Below, one piece after another: positions 24,315-38,600 of a stretch of 64,000 bases of DNA. Position numbers and translations under genes: made by a program. Numbering within the stretch: the first letter of the stretch is position 1; every line of letters starts with the position of its first letter. The notes under the pieces were generated by a model. It saw only the letters and a program-made list of their open reading frames with translations. It had not been told where the DNA came from and searched no databases. This DNA is from Rosellinia necatrix (taxonomy: Eukaryota; Ascomycota; Sordariomycetes; Xylariales; Xylariaceae): assembly GCA_021209875.1 (NCBI GenBank), contig JAGYVD010000001.1, forward strand, positions 5,828,001 to 5,892,000, in the 5' to 3' direction.

Positions 24315-25866
24315 TCGTAATATTCTGGTCCGGACAAGATCAGGATCGGTGGGCGTGGGGTGTAGTTCGTCCACCAGTTGGGCAATAAAGATTAGATAGG
24401 CGGCGACCTATGGGCAGGTCAAGGCCACCAAGGTATGGAGAAGCAGATTACTACTAGAGAAGATGTGGTGTGGCATATACTAAGTAGTTATGGTCGGTGA
24501 TCAGGTCGTCGCGCAAATGCTCTGCTGTTCGACAGCCGGCCTACTCTCTCGCTTGGTGCGAACAGTCCTGAAGAAAGAAAAGCTACCTGTCACACAGGTA
24601 TACCTGGACATCTGGGCAGGTACAGACCATGGCCTGCCTATCGATTACCTACCTACCTAGAGTAGATAGTTTAGGTGGGCCAGGAGATAGATACATACCC
24701 AGGTACGCTGAATAAAAGCTGAACTGTGTAGTGGAGGTACCGTACCTTCTGTAAATATAGACATTGGGTAGGGAAGTACTCGGAGTAGGTACCTGGGTAG
24801 GTAAAGTGGGTATCCACGTACATTGGATTGGATTGGAATGTGGTATGTGGTCGGAAGCAGACAAACAGCCCCTGATTATGTAAGACTGCGCCTTGGCTAC
24901 AGGCAATTGCACCACAGCACTCTTCTTCGCGCCTACCGAATGAACATGGGTAGGTAGATCTGACAGCCAGAGATGGGAGTAGCTACTGATGCACATGCCC
25001 CAGGTTAGATGCTTTGATGTAGGTACCTAAGGCGAAACTACCTGCTTATCTAAGTACTTACCTCCACTCAAGACAGGACTTTGGGGCATGTGATTATAAC
25101 ATAACTAGGTGCTGAGGCGTATTTAATATAGGATTGGTTTTTTTTTTTTTTTGGACTGGTTGATGGGGGTAACAGCAGTGAGTCCAATTAGTTAGTTACT
25201 ACCTATAGTGGCCGACATATTGAAGTCAACAAGTCTGGGTCTACCCATGTCACCAAGGATGTTATCGCTATTACTTCAAAACTAAAGCGCAAACTGCAGA
25301 ACTAGTAGCTACCAGGTAAAAACATACAAAAGACGAACTATATGCCGCCCGCCAATGAGACCCCATAAATTAATCTCATTGCCTCCCACTTAGGGAACTA
25401 TATGCATAGTGTACATGTGTGCCTATTGGGTTATTGAAATCTAGACAATAAGCGTCAGTCGCTTATATGAACAAATATCAAAATATTACTAGATTTATCC
25501 TGGTAAGGCAAGCTAGCGCTAACCTCGGCTGCCAAGAGATAGCTTAACCCATTCGTCAACTGACCTTGGTTAACGAAAGGTCGCCTTCCTCTTGGCCTAT
25601 CCACTCAAGTAGTTATCTCTTACTCACTCACTCACTTTGGTCTCTCGAGCATTTCAAGCAGATCTACAATCTTTATGAGTCTTCCCTTCCGCTATATATT
25701 CAATCGCTTTCTCTCGACCAAGTTTAATCTTCAGAATTTGAAGTTGCATTTAAATGAGCGACAAATTTCACCCCACCTTCATTTTGTTCCCCTCCCGGTT
25801 GTTCTTTAACTTACAACAGCAACCTATTTCTCTCATCATCAACCCGCCTCGCTCCCCAGCTCCAAC

Positions 25867-26621
25867 ATGGCAAATAACCAGAAGCATACCACAGATATTA
25901 GGCAGACTAGAGATGCAATCGGGAAATTAGAGGGGTTTTTAAAATCATTTGTCGAGGCATATAAAGACCCTCAAAACTACGTAAGTAACTATACCCCGGC
26001 GGTCTTACAGTAAATCTCCTCAGTTTTTATTCAACTACCTTGGTATGCAGATAGGTAGGTAGGTAGTTGGTGGTCGCATCACGGACGCCTCATATCTATG
26101 CTCCACTTTCTGTATCCCAATCACCTCTCCCTCTCTCCTCCGCCCAACCCATCTCACGGAGCAAGCACCTAATCCTCGGGCTCACATCTCTCGAGAAGGA
26201 TTGGTCGACGGCCATCATACAGAACATATCCATCGTCTCCCACTCCGCGTCGCCGCCCCATCCCCGCGTCACCTTCAGGTTCGCCGTCCAGCCCATACAC
26301 GCCAACACGCTGGGCAACCTGCATGGCGGATGCACCTCGACCATCTTTGACATATGCACCACCTTCCCGCTGCAGATGATCTCGCGGCCCGGCTTCTGGC
26401 AGTACGGCGGCGTGAGTCGCACGCTGAACGTTACCTATTTACGGCCCGTGCCCGTCGGCACTACCGTGGACGTCGAGTGCGAGATCGTGCATGCGGGCCA
26501 GAGGCTGAGCACCCTGCGGGGCGTCATGAGGACTGCGACGGACGATGGGACGAATGGTCCCGTATTGGCTATTTGTGAGCATGGCAAGGTCAACATTGAC
26601 CCGCCCGCCGAAAAGCTATAA
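25867..26621 (+). CDS. HotDog-fold acyl-CoA thioesterase (PaaI/ACOT13-like)
   Basis: Predicted to hydrolyse acyl- or aryl-CoA thioesters as a HotDog-fold oligomer. Exon 1 is 25867-25980, and a phase-0 intron 25981-26066 (gtaagt...gtag) leads to exon 2, 26067-26621, giving 222 residues. The fold is shown by the loop-helix motif [12 protein letters not shown] with His124-Gly-Gly and Asp133, the usual catalytic region. It continues with the strand [20 protein letters not shown] and the terminal [11 protein letters not shown] and CEHGKVN strands, all typical of fungal thioesterase-superfamily proteins. Upstream AG acceptors at the intron end give a stop or the wrong frame. There is no clear targeting signal. 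Substrate is unknown and no pathway partner is adjacent. Confidence 0.85.
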
Positions 26622-28064
26622 TCAACAGCAGAAGCCAATGGATTGGCTATAATGTAGTCTACTCCAATTCCAGATAAAATAAGATTACCTTTGTCTATTT
26701 TGAAGGCCGAGCTTGGGCTGCGTCTTTTAGCGTTGGTATTGGCTAAAAGAAACTTGACGACCTTGGGCAGTACAATGCTATCTTTCATCCCAGGTACAAG
26801 GGCTGGACAGTCTTTTCGAGGATTCTGCTAATATATTTCAACCATCACTACCATTAATACCCGGATGCATTCATTCGCTGTAGCTGTGAGAGGGGTGTTC
26901 TGCTGTTTTTACAGGAAGCTGGTCCTCCTGCCTAGATCGTCCTTTGGGGACCATCACATACATGGGAGCTGACTGCAGCAAAGAGGGGTCATGAGATCAG
27001 TACGAATTACTAAAATACACCGTATAGAAAGACATGGTATAAATAGCAAGATTCGAACTCTGGGGTCGCTGAGCAAATCTTTCCTTTTCCATCTAACCTT
27101 ATGGCTGAATAAGTATAATAGCGAAATAGGTTTTAGGTCTTTTATCATATGGACCTGATTGATTGATTGCCGTCTTAGTATGAAGCCATACATACGCTTC
27201 CTAATTCTATTTCATATTCAGTAGCCGGCCTATTTGATCCTCGCGAATTCTTTCACATAGTATATTCTCTAGGTGCACTGTATCCAATCGCCCAGGTCAC
27301 TTACTTTTGTTTTATTCCACTACCTAACTGACCTGCAAGCTTTTTCTCAGCGCTTATACGGCCCTCTTCCTGTCATAACACAGCTTTTCATATCGATCCC
27401 CGATCGTCCGGAATTCCCCAGGAAAGATGAGGGTGTCGTCTTGCCGTGCCTACGGAACGGCCGAGATACAATTGGTGTTGCTATTCGCCAACGTATTCTT
27501 TATGTACGATGTGCCCACTCAAAACTGCCTCCTCGGGTATGCTTGACACGCTACCTCATCATCCAATCACGCCTCAGGTATCGTCCTGTCCCCGGCAATC
27601 GCCCGATAGTCGCTACATCTATGTTCGATTCCGTCTATGTACATCTAGAATTGACCGATCTCACGCCACCTGGTAGAGGACTACTGTAGCTGGGAAGTTA
27701 CCGATCATACGGAGTCTGCGAACAGTCCGCATTCATCCTTCACTCAGACACCAGGGGCCCAGAACCAGGCGCAGCCCAACATGCCCATGGAAATGCAAGA
27801 CTTCTTTCTCGCCTTTCAACCAGACCCTTACAACGACCGAAGGCTGCGATGAGCCAGTCCGTTTTGAAACGAGCCGGTACCAAACTGCTTGTCTTCCACC
27901 TAACAGACCAGGCATGATTAACTCCATTAGTAGTCAAGAAGTGGGCGTTCTACATCTTATCACTATTTATACATGAAAACTTATTGAATCACGCAGGTTT
28001 ATAGTTGCTAGAGAACTATTTCACATAATCATAGCTATGGATAATTATCGATCAACATTGTTAT
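26622..28064. other. Intergenic, no supported gene
   Basis: About 1.4 kb between the thioesterase and the second RIP block. A 138-codon open frame at 27273-27689 shows no family features. A T-loop-like word near 27048-27060 is not part of a foldable tRNA. Confidence 0.5.
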
Positions 28065-28224
28065 TGTCACAGTTTATACTGCTAGTAGTTCTAGAAATGA
28101 CTTATGTTATTACATAAGGAGGAAAACTCTTCGCTTAGTTAATCGCCAGCTATTTATTTTTTTATATATAATATTCTAGCTTATGTTTTAATAAAGTTTT
28201 TAAGTTAGAACTAGTTCTATAATA
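28065..28224. repeat. RIP-mutated copy of the solo-LTR family
   Basis: 160 bp aligning along its whole length with the clean solo LTR 47389-47550. It starts TGTCACAG and ends CTATAATA where the clean copy ends CCGTGACA, all explained by C to T and G to A changes. It forms the exact left edge of the large AT-rich block, so it may be a terminal LTR of an element inside that block. Confidence 0.75.
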
Positions 28225-30302
28225 ATATTTTTTTTTTTAAACTATAAATGCTTTTATTTATAAAATAAAATCTTTAATAAATAATAGCTAAATATTTTTT
28301 TAAAATTTTAGCGTTATAAAATAAATATTATATAATATGTTTTTTTTTAAACCGTTAAATAAATGTTTTTTTTGTTTTTTTAAAATAAGTCTGCAGCAAT
28401 ATAAAATTTATATACTGTTTTTATAAAATAAATATTATATAATATATATTTTTTTTAAACTATTAAATATATGCTTTTTTATTTTTTTAAACATAAGCCG
28501 CCGGTAATATAAAGCTTGCTTATTATTTTTAAATATAAATATTTTTTAATTTATTTATTTATTTTTTTTTTTAGTTTTTTAAATTTTTTTTTATTGTTCT
28601 GTTTTTATTTTATTTTTCTGCTTTTAAAAACTTTCTGTTTTATTTTTTTTTTTTTTGTTTTGTTTTGCTGCTTTTTATACTTTTTATTATTTATATATTT
28701 AAACATAAAAATATTAAAAAGCAGCTTTATTATTTAAAAACAGCTAAATTATATATTTACTGTTTTTATTAATAAAAACTATTAAATATTAATAATATAT
28801 AAAATATAAAAATATTTATAAACTTATAAATATATATTTATTTATTGTTTTTATTATTATATTTTAAGCTTTTTATTTTAAATATTAATTTATAGCTGTT
28901 AAACTATTTTAGTTATATTAAATAACGCTGCTAATTTAATAGTAATTTTATTTAATATAACTGTTTTTAGTTTTTTAAAAAAAGCTAATAATAATAACAT
29001 ATTATTAAACTAAAAATATAATTTTTATTTAAGTTTTACTGCTGTTTTAATAAGCTATATGTTAATTTAGTTTTTTTTTAAAATATAAAAAAATGCTATA
29101 AATAGCATTTTTAATTAATATTAAAAAATAAAAATAATATATTTTATTTTTTTTATTTTTTATTATTTTTAATATATTTTTAATAGTTTTATAAACAAGC
29201 TTATAATATTTTTTTATTTTTACTGCTAATTTGTTTTTTATTTAATTGTTTTTTATTATAAAAATATTGCTATTATTATAACTTAAAAAATAAACAGCTT
29301 TTTGTTTTTTTTAATAATATAAAAGCTGCTGTTTAATAAATTGTTAAAAAATTTTATAAACATTTTTATTATAAGCTTTTTATATTAGCTTTTTATAACA
29401 AGTTAATATTAAAATATTAATTTTTAGTTTAAAATTATTAATAAAATATAAACTAATAAGCTTAATACTATTATTATAATAAAAGCTCTGCAGGATTTTT
29501 TATTAAAATTTAACTATATTATTTTAGCGTTAATATTATTAAAACTAAATAACGTAAAATTTTAAACTTTTTAAACTTTTAAATATATAAGTTTTAATTT
29601 TATTAATAATCGCTTTTATAGTTTTATTTTATTGTTATGTTTTTGCTGTTATATTAGTTTTTTTAAAGTTTTTTAATATATAATATAATTTTTCGGTTTT
29701 TTTATTAATTATTTATTTTTAAGTTTTTTAACTTCTATTTATTTTTATATTATATATTTTTAATAAAACTTATTAGCAGCGTTTTATTTATAGTTTGTTT
29801 TGCTTTTATTTTTATAATAACTTTGTTTTATTTTACTACAGCATATAAAAATTAGCATTTTATTTTTTTTTTTTTTTTTTATTAATTAATGCTTTCTTTT
29901 ATATAACCTATAGAATCAAGTATATATGTTTTTTTTTTTTTTTTTAAAAGTATAATTATGCTTGCTTTTAAAGCTATCCTAAAAGGCCTGGTTTTTTTAG
30001 GTTTATTTTATAGAACGTTTATAATTTTATATTATATTTTTTAAGTTTTTGCTAGTTTTTATATTAATTTATAAAAACTGGCTATTAAATCTTATATATT
30101 AGCCCTTTAAATAATTAATGTTTTAAATTTAAAACAGCTTTAAATAACTATTTTATTTTTTTTTTTTTTTTTAATAAAATAATACTATCTGTTTTATTAT
30201 TATATTATTTATTAACTAAGTTTTGTTTTTTAGCCTAAATTATATAAGCTGTAATAATAAAATATAAAAATAAAAAATATTATATTGCTTTAAAAGCTAT
30301 AC

Positions 30303-30615
30303 TGTTAAATGGGCTTTGTATGTGCGATGCACGTACTGTTCACGCGTGAAACAGAATACAACTTCTTGTTATACGATATCTATTATGCTTAATGATTCTA
30401 TTTAAGTAATTATCGTGCGTAGCATTATTTCAAGTTTTGCACGAGAATTCTGCTAGCGTACGACCTACTGAGATAACAGCGATAACACAGCTTATTTTAC
30501 GTATAAAACATACACGCTGTATATATATACGTGACATGTACGCCATATGCTTATACGAAACATATGCACGTACGACAGCTGTAAGTAACTGCAACCAATT
30601 GCCATAGTTCTAATA
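30303..30615 (-). repeat. 3' LTR of the Gypsy relic (LTR copy 1)
   Basis: Begins TGTTAAATGGGC and ends TTCTAATA (CA mutated to TA). It is nearly free of RIP along its length although the flanking DNA is saturated. Confidence 0.7.
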
Positions 30616-30931
30616 ATACAGCTATTAATCGCTAATAAACTTTAGTTATTTTAAAAAGCTAATTTATTTGTTTGCTAGTTTTAAAAAGTTATATTATTTA
30701 TATGTTTTTAATGCTAATTTATACTCTATTTTTAGCTTTATAAATTAAAACATTTAAACAGTATATGTTTACTAAAATAACGTATTAGTTTTAAGCTTTA
30801 TTTATAAACGCTTTAGCTTTTTATTATTTTTAGATTTTGTTAATTATATTTTCTGCTGCTAAAAATTTGTTTTATTAAGTTTTTATTTTATGTTTAATAA
30901 AGTTTTTAAAAAGTTTTATATTTATTAAAAA

Positions 30932-30975
30932 GTGCCAGCCGTAGTTAATAAAAAATAAGCTAAATCCGGTTGTTT
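30932..30975 (-). pseudogene. Gypsy integrase C-terminal remnant
   Basis: The minus strand reads TTGFSLFFINYGWH, which corresponds to the TGFSPFFxxYGxHP segment of Gypsy integrases. Downstream codons are broken by RIP stops. It is non-functional. Confidence 0.75.
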
Positions 30976-32759
30976 TTAAAGTCTGGTTATTTATTATAAA
31001 TTTATTAAATAATAGCTAGTTTATTTAATTATTTTAGTAGTAGCTATAATATGCTTAAAAATATTATTTTATTATAGCATTAATTATTTCTGTTTAATTA
31101 TTAGTTTTAAGTAATATATTATTAATGTTTTAAGCTGCATATTTAATTTATAATTTAGTTTTTTTAAAATATAAATATAAATTAAAGTTTTTGTTTAAAA
31201 TTATAATTTTAAAGCTTTATACAGCTGGAACATTTCCAACATAAAAATATTTGTAAATATAATTGCTTTTATATTTAAAACAGCTATAAAATGCTTTATT
31301 TTAATAAGCTTGTTTATTATTATTAATATATGCTAATATTTTATTTTATTTTATTAACAAGCTAGTAATAGCTTAATATAATTTATTAATATATTTATTT
31401 ATAGTTTAAAAGTATTAGTAAAAGTTTTAAAATTTTGCTAGTATTATTTAAAAATTCTTAGTTTTTAGCAGAAATAACAGCTTTTAATAAATATAGCTAT
31501 ATTTTATAATATATTAAACTAAACATATATTTTTAAAGCAGGTCTTATATTTTAAACCTGCTAAAATAACCTGCTAGCGCTGCAGTATAAGTTTAATTAA
31601 TAATTTTAATTTATACTGCTTTATAATTTAAAATAAAAACCCGGCTTTTTATATATATACGTCTTTTTTATTTTATAGTTTATTAAAGCTATTCGGAATT
31701 TTTTTTTTAAATAACAGAATAAAAACAAGCCTGCAGTAATTTAATAGCTTTTATTATTTTATAAGCTGTTTAAAAATATTTATAAGCTTTATTTATTAAT
31801 ATATTTATTATTTTTTGCTAATAAATACATATAATTTTATAAAAAGCTTAATTTTTTTTTATTTATTTTTAAAAGCAGTATTTATAATCGGTTTATAAGC
31901 CGGTTATTTTAAATCTGTTTTTTTACTAGTTAATTGCCTGGTTTTAAAATAAAACATTAGGAATAGTAGCTTTATAGCCCGGTTTATATATAATTTAAAA
32001 CTTAAAGTTGTTAAAAATTCTGACCAGCAAACTTATTTTTAATTTAAAAGTTTTATAGTAGTAAAATACTAAAGGTTTTTATAATTTATAATTATTTTTA
32101 TTATATTTTATAATTTTATAGTTTTAGTTGTTATTTTTAAAAGCTTTTATAATAATAAATAGTTTTTGTTATAAATTTTATAGTTATATTTTGCAAAGGT
32201 ATATTTTATTAAAAAAAACAACTAAGTGTTATTTTTTGTTAGTCCGTTTTAATATAGAACTTTTTTAATGCTTAATTTAAAGCATTTATTTTTATAATAG
32301 TTTTATATGCTAGTTTATAATAAACTAAAACAAATATTTTTATAAAAGCTTTTTAGTTTTTAAACGCTGTTATTTTGTTTGCTAATAACAAGTTTAACCA
32401 GCTGTACTTATTTATTAATTTTATTAAAAACAGGCTATTAAAAAAGCTTTAAATAAAACGGCGGTAATAGTTTATAAAACTAATAAACCGTTATAAATTT
32501 TTAACGTTTATAATAGTTTTTATTTTTAATTGCTTATATTTTTATTAAATTTATACTAATTTTATTTATAAATATTATAAAGCTAAAATATTTTGTTTTA
32601 ATAATATTAAATTTATATTTAGCAATATTTATAATAAGTTCTGCTTTAATTAGTTTTATAAACATATTATACATATGTTATTTATATTTTTTATAAGTTG
32701 CTATAAATTAATATATTATTTAAATATATAATAATATATTTATTTAATATATTAAAAAA

Positions 32760-33080
32760 TATATTGTTTATATAATATTAAAACAAGCTAAAAGCTTCTG
32801 TTATATTAAAATTAACTATTAAATATTTAAACAAGCTTAGCTTAATAATAAACGCTGTTTTTTATTTATTGCTAAAAGCGATTTAAAAATAGTTAAACGC
32901 TGCTGTAATATTTAGTTTTATATAAACTTTAGCTTTATATAATATATTTAAAATTTTTATATTAAAAATCAAGTAGCGATTTTTAACTATAATATTATTT
33001 AGTTTTTTATAGTTTATATAAATTTTAATACTTTTTTAAATTTTTAGCTAATAATATAAACGCAGCTGCTAATAAGTTGC
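32760..33080 (-). pseudogene. Gypsy reverse transcriptase remnant
   Basis: Minus-strand translation keeps the pattern of a Gypsy RT through many stops: NLLAAAFILLAKN (compare PAAAPVLFVKK), then a YRKLN-like segment, a KAKVYIKLNI-like segment (compare GAKxFTKLDV) and an AAFN segment (compare AFNRIR). Several stops fit TGG or CAG/CAA codons mutated by RIP. Confidence 0.65.
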
Positions 33081-35388
33081 TTAATTTAATAAATTTTTTA
33101 TTAAATATTTATTTAAATATTTTTATATAATAAATAGTTTTTATTATAATATCAGCTTTATTTAATAGTTTAATAATATTATTTTAAGCATTAAATTTAT
33201 TTTATAGTTAAAAAGTCTATATAACAGTAGTTTTTCTACGTTTATTAATAAAAAGCGTTAATAAAGTCGTAATATTTTTTAATAGTCTGGCGTAGATTTT
33301 ATTTTTAGTCACAGGTTTTTTTTTTAAATATTTTTATATGTTTTTATTTTTTATTTTTTAAGCTATAATATTTTTATATTTAATTATAATAACTTTTGAG
33401 TTGCTTTAGTATTACTGTTTTTTAACTAGGTTTTTTTATAAAAATATGTCAGATTATTTCTAAAAATATATTTATTATTAATACGTTTATTAAACATTAT
33501 ATTTTATTGCTTTTTTTTAGCTTTTATTGCTTATATTACGTTTATAACTTTAATAAACTTTTTATTATTATATATTTAATTTAAATGCTTAGTATTTTAT
33601 ATAATAATAAAAGTTAAAAACGTTAAAAAGTTATATAATTTTTAGTTTAATAGCTGTTTATTTTTTTATCGATAGTTTTTTTAAACATAATATATTAAAT
33701 TTAAACTTTTATATTTTTATTATTTTTTTGCTTTTAATTTATAAAGTTTTTTTTATTTAGTTAATATTAAAGTTATATTAGCGCAGCTATAGCAACTTTA
33801 ATATAACATCTAGGCCTAATAAAAGCTATATATATAATAAAAGAATTTTAATATATTTAGCTAGCATATATTTTATTTTATAATATTTAGTTATTATTTC
33901 TGCTAGCGTTCTGTTTATAAGTTAAAACAGTTTTAATTATAAAGCTTAAATTAAAAAAATTATATAATAATATAAAGTTTATATTAATAAAGCTAAATAA
34001 AAAAACATTTTAAGTTAATTAATATTTTAAATAAAATTAGCTTTTAATTATTATATTATATATTAATTTTAAAACTTAAAAATATATTAAGTTTTATTAT
34101 TTTTATATATAAGTTTTTATTTTTGCTTTTATATATATATTTTTTTTTTATTTTTAGCTGCGTTTTTTGCTAAAGCTTATTTGTTTTTTAAACCGACCAG
34201 GCTTTTATTTGCTTAAATAACGTTTTTTAATCAGGACTTTTTTGTTAGCTTATAACAACAAACATATATATAATAGCTAGCTTTTTATAATATTTATAAA
34301 GCTTTTTTAGTTTTATTTTATTTTTTATTTTTATAATAAGTTTTTTAAATAAAGTTTTTTAATTTTGTTTAAGTTTATTAAATCGTTTTATATTCGGTAT
34401 TATTTTACTGCTGATTTATTAATATAAAAAAAATATTATATCGTAGAACTTTTTATTTATTATATTATTAAATAGTTTTTTAAAAGTTTAATTTATTGAT
34501 TTATTTTATTTAATATTAATTAGTTTATTTATAATATTAAAATATTTTAAAGCTTTTTATTTATTTTAAATTTTAATATTTTAACTTGCTGTTTTTAAAC
34601 TTTTTATTTTTATTTGCTAATTAAATAAACTTAGAAATAAAATTAATAAATAAAAATAATTTTTATACAAGTTGCTTAAAGTTTTTAATTGTTTTAATAT
34701 ATATATTTATTATAATATAAACAGTATTAAATATATATAATATTATTTTATAGTTAATTTAAATTAATAATTATTTTATTATATTATTTAAATTGCTAGT
34801 TCTTATTTTTATTTAAGTTTAAATATAAACATACGTTATTTTTTAAATTATAAACATATATATAATATTTTATTAAACAAAATAAAAAATATAGTTTAAT
34901 TAAACGTTAATTTAATATATATTAATAATTATTAATTAATATATTTAATTTATTATTTAAATAAGTTAGTTTTTAATTTATTAAAAATAGTAGTTTATTA
35001 GTTTAAAATTAATATAACGTTATTTTAACGCTTATTAATTATAAATTTTATAACAGTATAACATTAATTTAAAAGTTTAGTTATATAATTATATTAGTTT
35101 AATATTTAACCTGTTTTATTAGCATATTATTAAATTATTGCTATTAATTTACGCTTTTATAATTAAATTAATAATTTTAATTTTTAAAAATTAAAATATT
35201 ATTTTTAGCTAAACCTGCACGTTTTAATTAAAACTAATATAGTTTATTAAAGTTTTTATTAATATAATATTATTAGCGCTCTATTATAGGTTTAAAAATT
35301 TTATAGCAAAATAAACATAATATATTTTAATAAAACTAATATATTAATAAATATTAAATTAAAGCTTAACTTTAATAATAATATAACT

Positions 35389-35697
35389 GTTGAATGGGCT
35401 TTGTACGTGCGATGCACGTACTGTTCACGCGTGAAACAGAATACAACTTTTGTTATATAATGTTTATTATGTTTAATAATTTTATTTAAATAATTATTAT
35501 ATATAGCATTATTTTAAGTTTTATATAAAAATTCTGCTAATATATAACTTATTAAAATAATAGTAATAATACAGCCTGTTTTATATATAAAGTATATATG
35601 CTGTATATATATATAATATATATATTATATGTTTATATAAAATATATATATATATAACAGCTATAAATAATTATAACTAATTATTATAGTTTTAACA
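35389..35697 (-). repeat. 5' LTR of the Gypsy relic (LTR copy 2)
   Basis: Begins TGTTGAATGGGC and ends TTTTAACA, preserving TG...CA termini. The first 60 or so bases are clean and the rest is saturated with RIP changes. Confidence 0.7.
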
Positions 35698-38600
35698 TTA
35701 GCTTTTTTTTTATTAATTATAGTTTTTTATTTATATGTTGTTTTTTGTTTATATATAGTTGTTTATATATATATAGTTGCTTGTTTATATATAATTGTTT
35801 TTTTATATAAAGTTTTCTGTTTATATGCAGCTTTTAATTTATGCATGCTTTATATAGCTGCTGCCCGGTGCTTAAACTTAGGCCTAAAATTGCTAATATG
35901 CTTTCCGCTGCTTAAATATACGTACGGCTTTATTTATAGCTAACTTTTTGTTTTGCTGTTCTGTTTGTTTTTTTTTTTTTTTATATATGCATATATATAT
36001 ATATATATACACGTATATAATAGCTTTTTTTTTATATAGTATAAATGCTAACTTTTAAAAGCTGCAGCATTAATAATAATAATAATAATAATATTTACTG
36101 CTGCTTCTGCTGCTACTGCCGCTGCTTTTGCGCCGCCTGCCTGTTTTTATTTTTGCTCTGCGTTTTTTTTAATAAAAAATGTTTTATAGTTTATAAACTT
36201 TATTTATATAAAAAAAACAGCTAGATAAAAATTTATTATTTTTTATAAAAATTTAAATTTGTTAAGCTTTAATATAATTTTTATATATTAATATATATAA
36301 TTTTTTTTAAACAGATAATTATTTATATATTTTTATTTTTTTTATTAATAAGTTTTTATATATAATAAAATATTAAAATACTATTACCGCCGTTTTTTAT
36401 AATATTTTATTTTAAGTAGCAGCTTTAAACGTTTTTATAAACGTTTAAGCTAAATTATCTGTTATAAAAACTATTTTTAAGCTTTTTAATTTAAAACTAA
36501 AAATTTAATATTTAAAATATATATAAATAAATTATATAATAACTGCTGCTATAATTAAAAAGCTTTATTTAATTTATATTATTAAATTTTAGTTTTTAAA
36601 AAACGTTTATATTTTTATATCTAGCGTTTATATAAAATATAATATTTTAATTATAATTAAAAAAAAAAAAAAAAAAAAAGTAACTTTTGATTTTTTTTTT
36701 AAAAAAATTAATTATTATATATAAAAAAAATATAAAGCTTAAAGTTTATTATATTAGTTTATTTATAGATTATAAACTTTTAAGCTTTGTTAGCTTTAGT
36801 TAAAAATTAAATTTAAAACGTATAATAGTTAATTGTTGTATATATTATTACTATATTACTAGGGCTTATTTTTAAAAAGTTAAGCTTTTAATAATAGTTA
36901 TATGTTTTTTTATATAAATAAAATAAAATTTAAGCTGTTATTATATAAAAAAAATAAAAAATATTTAAAAATAAAAAAAATAATAAAAAAATAGCAAAGT
37001 TTAAGGTTTATAATGTTTTTATAAACTTTAAACTTTGCAAGCTTTAGTTAAAAATTAAACCTAGGTTGTATAATAGTTAAATATAGTATATATTATTATT
37101 ATACTATTAAAGCTTGTTTTTTAAAAAGTCAGGTTTTTAGTTATGTTTATATTTTTATTATATAATAAAATAAAGTTTATATTATTATTATATAAAAATA
37201 ACGTTTATTATTATATAAACTTTGCTTTTTATTATTTTATTTTTTAATTTATTTTATATATATTTTAATTTATATAATTAGTTTATTTATAAATATTAAG
37301 TTTTTAAAGTTTAGTTTAGTTTTTATTTAATAAATATATTTATTAAATTATTAGCACCGTTAATTTATTATATTTTAAAAAAAAAAAATTTTTATACAAT
37401 TTTTAAAGCAATATAATATTTATTATTAAATGTTTTTTATATTATATTTAGTTTAATTAAACAGTTATATAATAATTTTAAATTTAAACATAAAATTATT
37501 AAAATTAAAAAACGTTTAAAATAATTAAGATTTTTAAATTATTATATATAAAGCTATTATATTATTAAATCTATTAATTATATTATACAGCTTATTTATT
37601 AAAACACTTCAGGTAACTTTTTATATTTGCTAAAGTTTTAGTATATAATATTTTCAGTTATTTTAAAACTTGACTTTTTTTTATATAATGCTTTATTATT
37701 AATATAATAAAAAATCTAAGCTAAAACTTATATTAGTATTATTTATAAAAATCTGTTAATAAAATAAACAGTTTTATATATATTAGGTTTAATAATATAA
37801 AAGTTAAACCTTGTTTAAAGTTATTTATTTATTATTAAATTTTTAATTTAAATTTTTAATATTATTTAAAACTAGATTAATTATTTAAGCGGCTATTAAT
37901 AAGTTGTATAAAACTTTTAGTTAATATATACTGCTAATATAAGCTTTTTTAGCCTGCTGTAAAACATAGTTTTAAGCAGTCTCTGTTGTGCGGAAGTTAA
38001 CCTGGGCTAGTTGTTTGCTTTATTTTTTTATATTAGGGTTATATTCTTTTATATGATAATATAATTTAATTATTATTAAATTTAATTAAATGTTTTAATC
38101 GAAATATTTTTTTAGCTTTATGTAAAAATTAGCTTGTTTTAGCTTATGTTTTTTTTTTTTTAAAAAGTTTAATATAATAAAACTAAATATATTATCTGTT
38201 TATAGGCTAATAATATTAAAATTTTCTAGTTGTTTTATTATATATAATAAATATAAGTTAGATATAAATATAAACATGTTTAATTATTTTTAGTAGTATT
38301 AATAATAAGTTTTAAACTAGTATAACTTTAATTCTGCTAGTTTATACAGCGGTTATACGATTTTTAAAATTGTTTTTTTAAAATATTTTAGTTTAAGTTT
38401 GCTAAATAGTTATATAAAGATCTTTTTTGCTAGCTTGTTTTTTAATTATATATACGTTTATATAATATTTTAAAGTTTATTTAAAATATTATAGTTATAA
38501 ATTAATAAAAGTTTAAATATTAACAGCAGTTTTTAGCTTATTTATTAAATAATTAAAAATTATATAAATATTATTTTTTTAGCATTATTATATTTTTATA

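Larger units (their letters stand above)
23351..25866. other. Long divergent intergenic region
   Basis: About 2.5 kb shared by the divergently transcribed striatin and thioesterase genes. It contains two minisatellite tracts, many copies of TAGGTA/TACCTA words (24590-25060), a T tract near 25140-25153 and a CT-rich thioesterase leader (25610-25860). No gene was recognised. Confidence 0.6.
30303..35697 (-). mobile_element. Ty3/Gypsy LTR retrotransposon relic, minus strand
   Basis: Two LTRs (30303-30615 and 35389-35697) bracket 4.8 kb of RIP-degraded interior, 5.4 kb in all. Reading the minus strand through RIP stops gives reverse transcriptase-like sequence (about 32760-33080) and, nearer the left LTR, an integrase C-terminal motif (30932-30975). 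The order RT then integrase then LTR is the Gypsy order. No matching target-site duplication is visible. Confidence 0.75.

Noticed and set aside
26990..27075. Possible minus-strand tRNA around a GTTCGAATC T-loop word
   Set aside because: The T stem does not pair (two mismatches of five), and no acceptor or anticodon arms can be formed.
28516..28737. 73-codon hydrophobic ORF in the AT-rich block
   Set aside because: It is a T-rich low-complexity tract giving Phe/Leu/Ile runs by composition; no start context or family.
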